Assembly: GCF_001375655.1 (NCBI RefSeq)
Contig: NZ_CTEN01000004.1
Coordinates: 371,359-435,358, forward strand
Length of the DNA stretch: 64,000 nt
Source of the DNA: Streptococcus varani
GTDB taxonomy: Bacteria; Bacillota; Bacilli; Lactobacillales; Streptococcaceae
Reading direction: 5' to 3'
The notes under the pieces are model-generated. The model saw only the letters and a list, made by a program, of their open reading frames with translations, searched no databases and was not told where the DNA came from. Shown here one piece after another: positions 62,424 to 64,000 of this stretch (positions are counted from its first letter, which is position 1; the number at the start of each line of letters is the position of its first letter). The position numbers and the translations under genes are program-made.

Positions 62424-62782
62424 TCTTCTTTACGCTCCTTTATTTTTTCCGTTACTAGCTGTTCAAAGTTTTCTTCGTGCACTTCTACACCTTCTATGAT
62501 ATATCTGCCGACAAAACCAAATTCTTTTTCATTAGCCAAAATATCCTTTTTCATCTTTTTGTAGTGCTGCACTAAATTTTTGATTTTCTTTGGCCTATTT
62601 TGAGGTTTTTTGTTAGCATTTGGAACTTTCACTTTTTCCTCACGCTCCTCTTTACGCTTTTGCTTCATCAAGACACGTTGCTTCTCTCTTTTACTGTCTT
62701 TTCGGCATTTATCGCTACAATAGACAGATCTATTAGATACTGCTTTAAATGATTTTTTACAAATTATACATAGTTTATTCAT
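62420..62782 (-). CDS. Zinc-finger phage protein, possibly small terminase-related
   Basis: 120 residues. An N-terminal treble-clef-type finger (CIICKKSFKAVSNRSVYCSDKCRKDSKREKQR) is followed by a very basic linker and an acidic C-terminus. It sits between the HNH gene and the portal gene, the slot where the small terminase subunit is often found, but the sequence does not look like a typical TerS. Confidence 0.6.
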   Translation of the reverse strand: MNKLCIICKKSFKAVSNRSVYCSDKCRKDSKREKQRVLMKQKRKEEREEKVKVPNANKKPQNRPKKIKNLVQHYKKMKKDILANEKEFGFVGRYIIEGVEVHEENFEQLVTEKIKERKEE

Positions 62783-62856
62783 TGTTACTCATTTCTAAAT
62801 GCTAACGTGTGGAAAAATGTACAGTGACGGCGTGAAGCTCGGCCAGTGAGATGGGT

Positions 62857-62871
62857 GGGGCTATATGCCCC
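62857..62871. other. GGGGCTATATGCCCC inverted repeat near the HNH gene
   Basis: GGGGC-TATAT-GCCCC-like palindrome in the 143-bp gap between the HNH gene and the zinc-finger gene. In cos phages with HNH-assisted packaging the cos site lies about here. No other evidence. Confidence 0.3.
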
Positions 62872-62925
62872 CTGTTAGCTCTTCTCAGCTCGTTTAACTC
62901 TTTTTAATATAAATAGTCAACATTG

Positions 62926-63264
62926 TTATTTAAATGCGTAAGATGACCAGTCTCGAGTTTGTGGAAGATTTCTATTGCCAATCGTCTTCGGTTCTTGCTT
63001 GGGACCTGAGTAAAGCTTGTCAGACTTCTGACGGTTGCATTGCCAATGTGTCAGCTGAAGATTGTCCATCGATGATGGATGTCCACCTTTTGAAATAGGA
63101 ACTATATGATCTATTGCTGCGCTTAGTGGATGCGGATACTTCAACGACTTATCAACTGGCTTGCCACAGATACCGCACAGTTGGTCGGTCTTTAATAATC
63201 TGCGCTTATTCTTTTCAAATGCTACACGATGTGGTCCTGATTTATCTGCTCTTAGCTCTGCCAT
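62926..63264 (-). CDS. HNH endonuclease
   Basis: 112 residues: CGICGKPVDKSLKYPHPLSAAIDHIVPISKGGHPSSMDNLQLTHWQCNRQKSDKL, a complete HNH motif with flanking zinc Cys pairs (CGIC, C and N). Phage HNH proteins beside terminase/portal genes assist terminase cleavage in DNA packaging. Confidence 0.93.
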   Translation of the reverse strand: MAELRADKSGPHRVAFEKNKRRLLKTDQLCGICGKPVDKSLKYPHPLSAAIDHIVPISKGGHPSSMDNLQLTHWQCNRQKSDKLYSGPKQEPKTIGNRNLPQTRDWSSYAFK

Positions 63265-63276
63265 CTAATACCTCGT

Positions 63277-63312
63277 ACATAAAAAGGCAAGACACTTGAT
63301 AGGTGCCTTACC
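63277..63312 (-). terminator. Terminator-like hairpin between the DUF1492 and HNH genes
   Basis: Minus-strand AAGGCAC-ctatcaa-GTGTCTT with GCCTTTTT following. It would separate late-regulator and packaging transcripts, so a promoter for the HNH gene is expected downstream of it. Confidence 0.65.
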
Positions 63313-63395
63313 CTTATTTCTTGATACTACCATTCTAGCAGAATATGATTACAGTGCACACCAAGATTACACAACGTTTTTTAGAGCGTTCCAAA

Positions 63396-63812
63396 TTATT
63401 CCAAATGCTCTAAAACCAAACTTAGCTCCTCAATAGCTGCCTTACGCATGTTGTAATAAGAGCTTTTGCTGATAACTAGCTTATCACAAATTTCATCAAC
63501 GTACATCTTGGTAATGTATGTCATTCTAAGAACAGACCTGCTTCTCGGATTTTTCAGCTTGTTAATCAATCTACCAAGTTCAAGTTTCCTGTTAATAACT
63601 TCATTGGTATCTTGCTCTATCGCTTCTTTCATGACAATCAACTGAGTATAGACATCATCAACTTGTCTAGCTTGACCGCCCTGGACCTTGTCAGTCTTCC
63701 ATTTGGGGCTTGAGAGCAAACCTGCCTCAAGCTCATTGATTTCATCTATACGGCTTTGAATGTCCATATCAAGATTTTGTAACTCATTCAAGAGCTTTTT
63801 AGCCTTGTTCAC
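63396..63812 (-). CDS. DUF1492/ArpU-like late transcription regulator
   Basis: 138 residues from a GTG behind AAAGGAGACAGAGA. Coiled-coil N-terminus; C-terminal sigma-like HTH NPRSRSVLRMTYITKMYVDEICDKLVISKSSYYNMRKAAIEEL. Proteins of this type precede packaging genes in streptococcal phages and activate late transcription. Preceded by a TATTATA -10-like sequence. Confidence 0.83.
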   Translation of the reverse strand: MNKAKKLLNELQNLDMDIQSRIDEINELEAGLLSSPKWKTDKVQGGQARQVDDVYTQLIVMKEAIEQDTNEVINRKLELGRLINKLKNPRSRSVLRMTYITKMYVDEICDKLVISKSSYYNMRKAAIEELSLVLEHLE

Positions 63813-63858
63813 TCTCTGTCTCCTTTGTGGTATAATAGTAATTGCGATATAACTATTA

Positions 63859-63888
63859 GCTGAGGCAGAGAGTGCCTTGGCTTTTTTG
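63859..63888 (+). terminator. Hairpin between the partial gene and the DUF1492 gene
   Basis: GCTGAGGCA-gagag-TGCCTTGGC stem followed by TTTTTTG on the plus strand. On the minus strand it follows the stop codon of the partial gene directly. Confidence 0.55.
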
Positions 63889-63889
63889 T

Positions 63890-64000
63890 TTAGTAGCGGT
63901 TCAGAATACTTACTACTTCATCAAATGCCATAGACACTCTGATTGTCTTTTCCTCATAAGAGAAGAATGGTCCAGGTATCTTTAGAAGTAAACGTGTTGT
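63890..64000 (-). CDS. Phage protein, C-terminal fragment (cut by window edge)
   Basis: The last 36 codons, in frame from the window edge: TTRLLLKIPGPFFSYEEKTI...MAFDEVVSILNRY then TAA. It lies just upstream of the late regulator gene. Too short to assign a family. Confidence 0.6.
   Translation of the reverse strand, partial: TTRLLLKIPGPFFSYEEKTIRVSMAFDEVVSILNRY

Noticed and set aside
1..64000. tRNA or rRNA genes
   Set aside because: No cloverleaf or rRNA-like sequence was noticed in the gaps on either strand.

Overview
The window looks like a chromosome segment of a Streptococcus of the mitis/pneumoniae group. This rests on a MetQ/MetN/MetP methionine locus with an embedded M20 peptidase, a ClpL chaperone gene with CtsR operators, an LPQTG surface protein, BOX-like intergenic repeats, and the yqeG-yqeH-yhbY-nadD-yqeK-rsfS operon. 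The species is an inference from gene content and protein similarity as remembered; no database was searched.

Layout. 1-4.4 kb (minus strand): end of an aldo/keto reductase gene and a methionine ABC transporter operon with a MET-box. 4.4-11.4 kb (minus): a C26 peptidase, a five-gene Opp-type transporter with a stem-loop between the binding-protein gene and the rest, and a GNAT acetyltransferase. 11.7-15.0 kb: yebC, with a nested set of mobile elements in front of it. A 200-bp ISAs1-type mini-element with 10-bp target duplications holds a degenerate group II intron inserted in its terminal repeat. The intron carries an internal deletion, and a 1077-bp tandem duplication has also copied the yebC promoter. 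15.0-17.4 kb (plus): a CPBP-family membrane protease and a sortase-anchored protein. 17.7-20.7 kb (minus): a peptide deformylase homologue and clpL.

20.7-24.2 kb (plus): a tryptophan T-box leader followed by a trpB-type gene cut near its 5' end by an IS110-family element, which itself has a frameshift and a 401-bp internal tandem duplication. 24.3-27.2 kb (minus): a TipAL-type MerR regulator with a 19-bp-spacer promoter, a small membrane protein and tmcAL. 27.5-34.0 kb (minus): an overlapping five-gene block of a GIY-YIG protein, two unrecognised proteins, an SF2 helicase and an MmeI/YeeA-type DNA methyltransferase. It sits inside a housekeeping operon and has an AAGG microsatellite upstream; it is the best candidate here for an incompletely described DNA modification or defence system.

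34.2-43.0 kb: the yqeG-yqeH-yhbY-nadD-yqeK-rsfS-methyltransferase row (minus), interrupted between yhbY and nadD by three plus-strand genes and an ISAs1-family element with a nonsense mutation and a perfect 9-bp target duplication. 43.4 kb to the right edge: the late half of a siphovirus-type prophage. In transcription order (right to left) it runs DUF1492 regulator, HNH nuclease, portal, MuF protein with a toxin-like C-terminus, large terminase, scaffold, capsid, head-tail connectors, tail tube, tail assembly chaperones with a candidate -1 frameshift site, tape measure, Dit, tail-tip protein, holins, and a three-domain endolysin. A small plus-strand regulatory operon lies between the lysin and the host genes. 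The integrase end and the right attachment site are outside the window.
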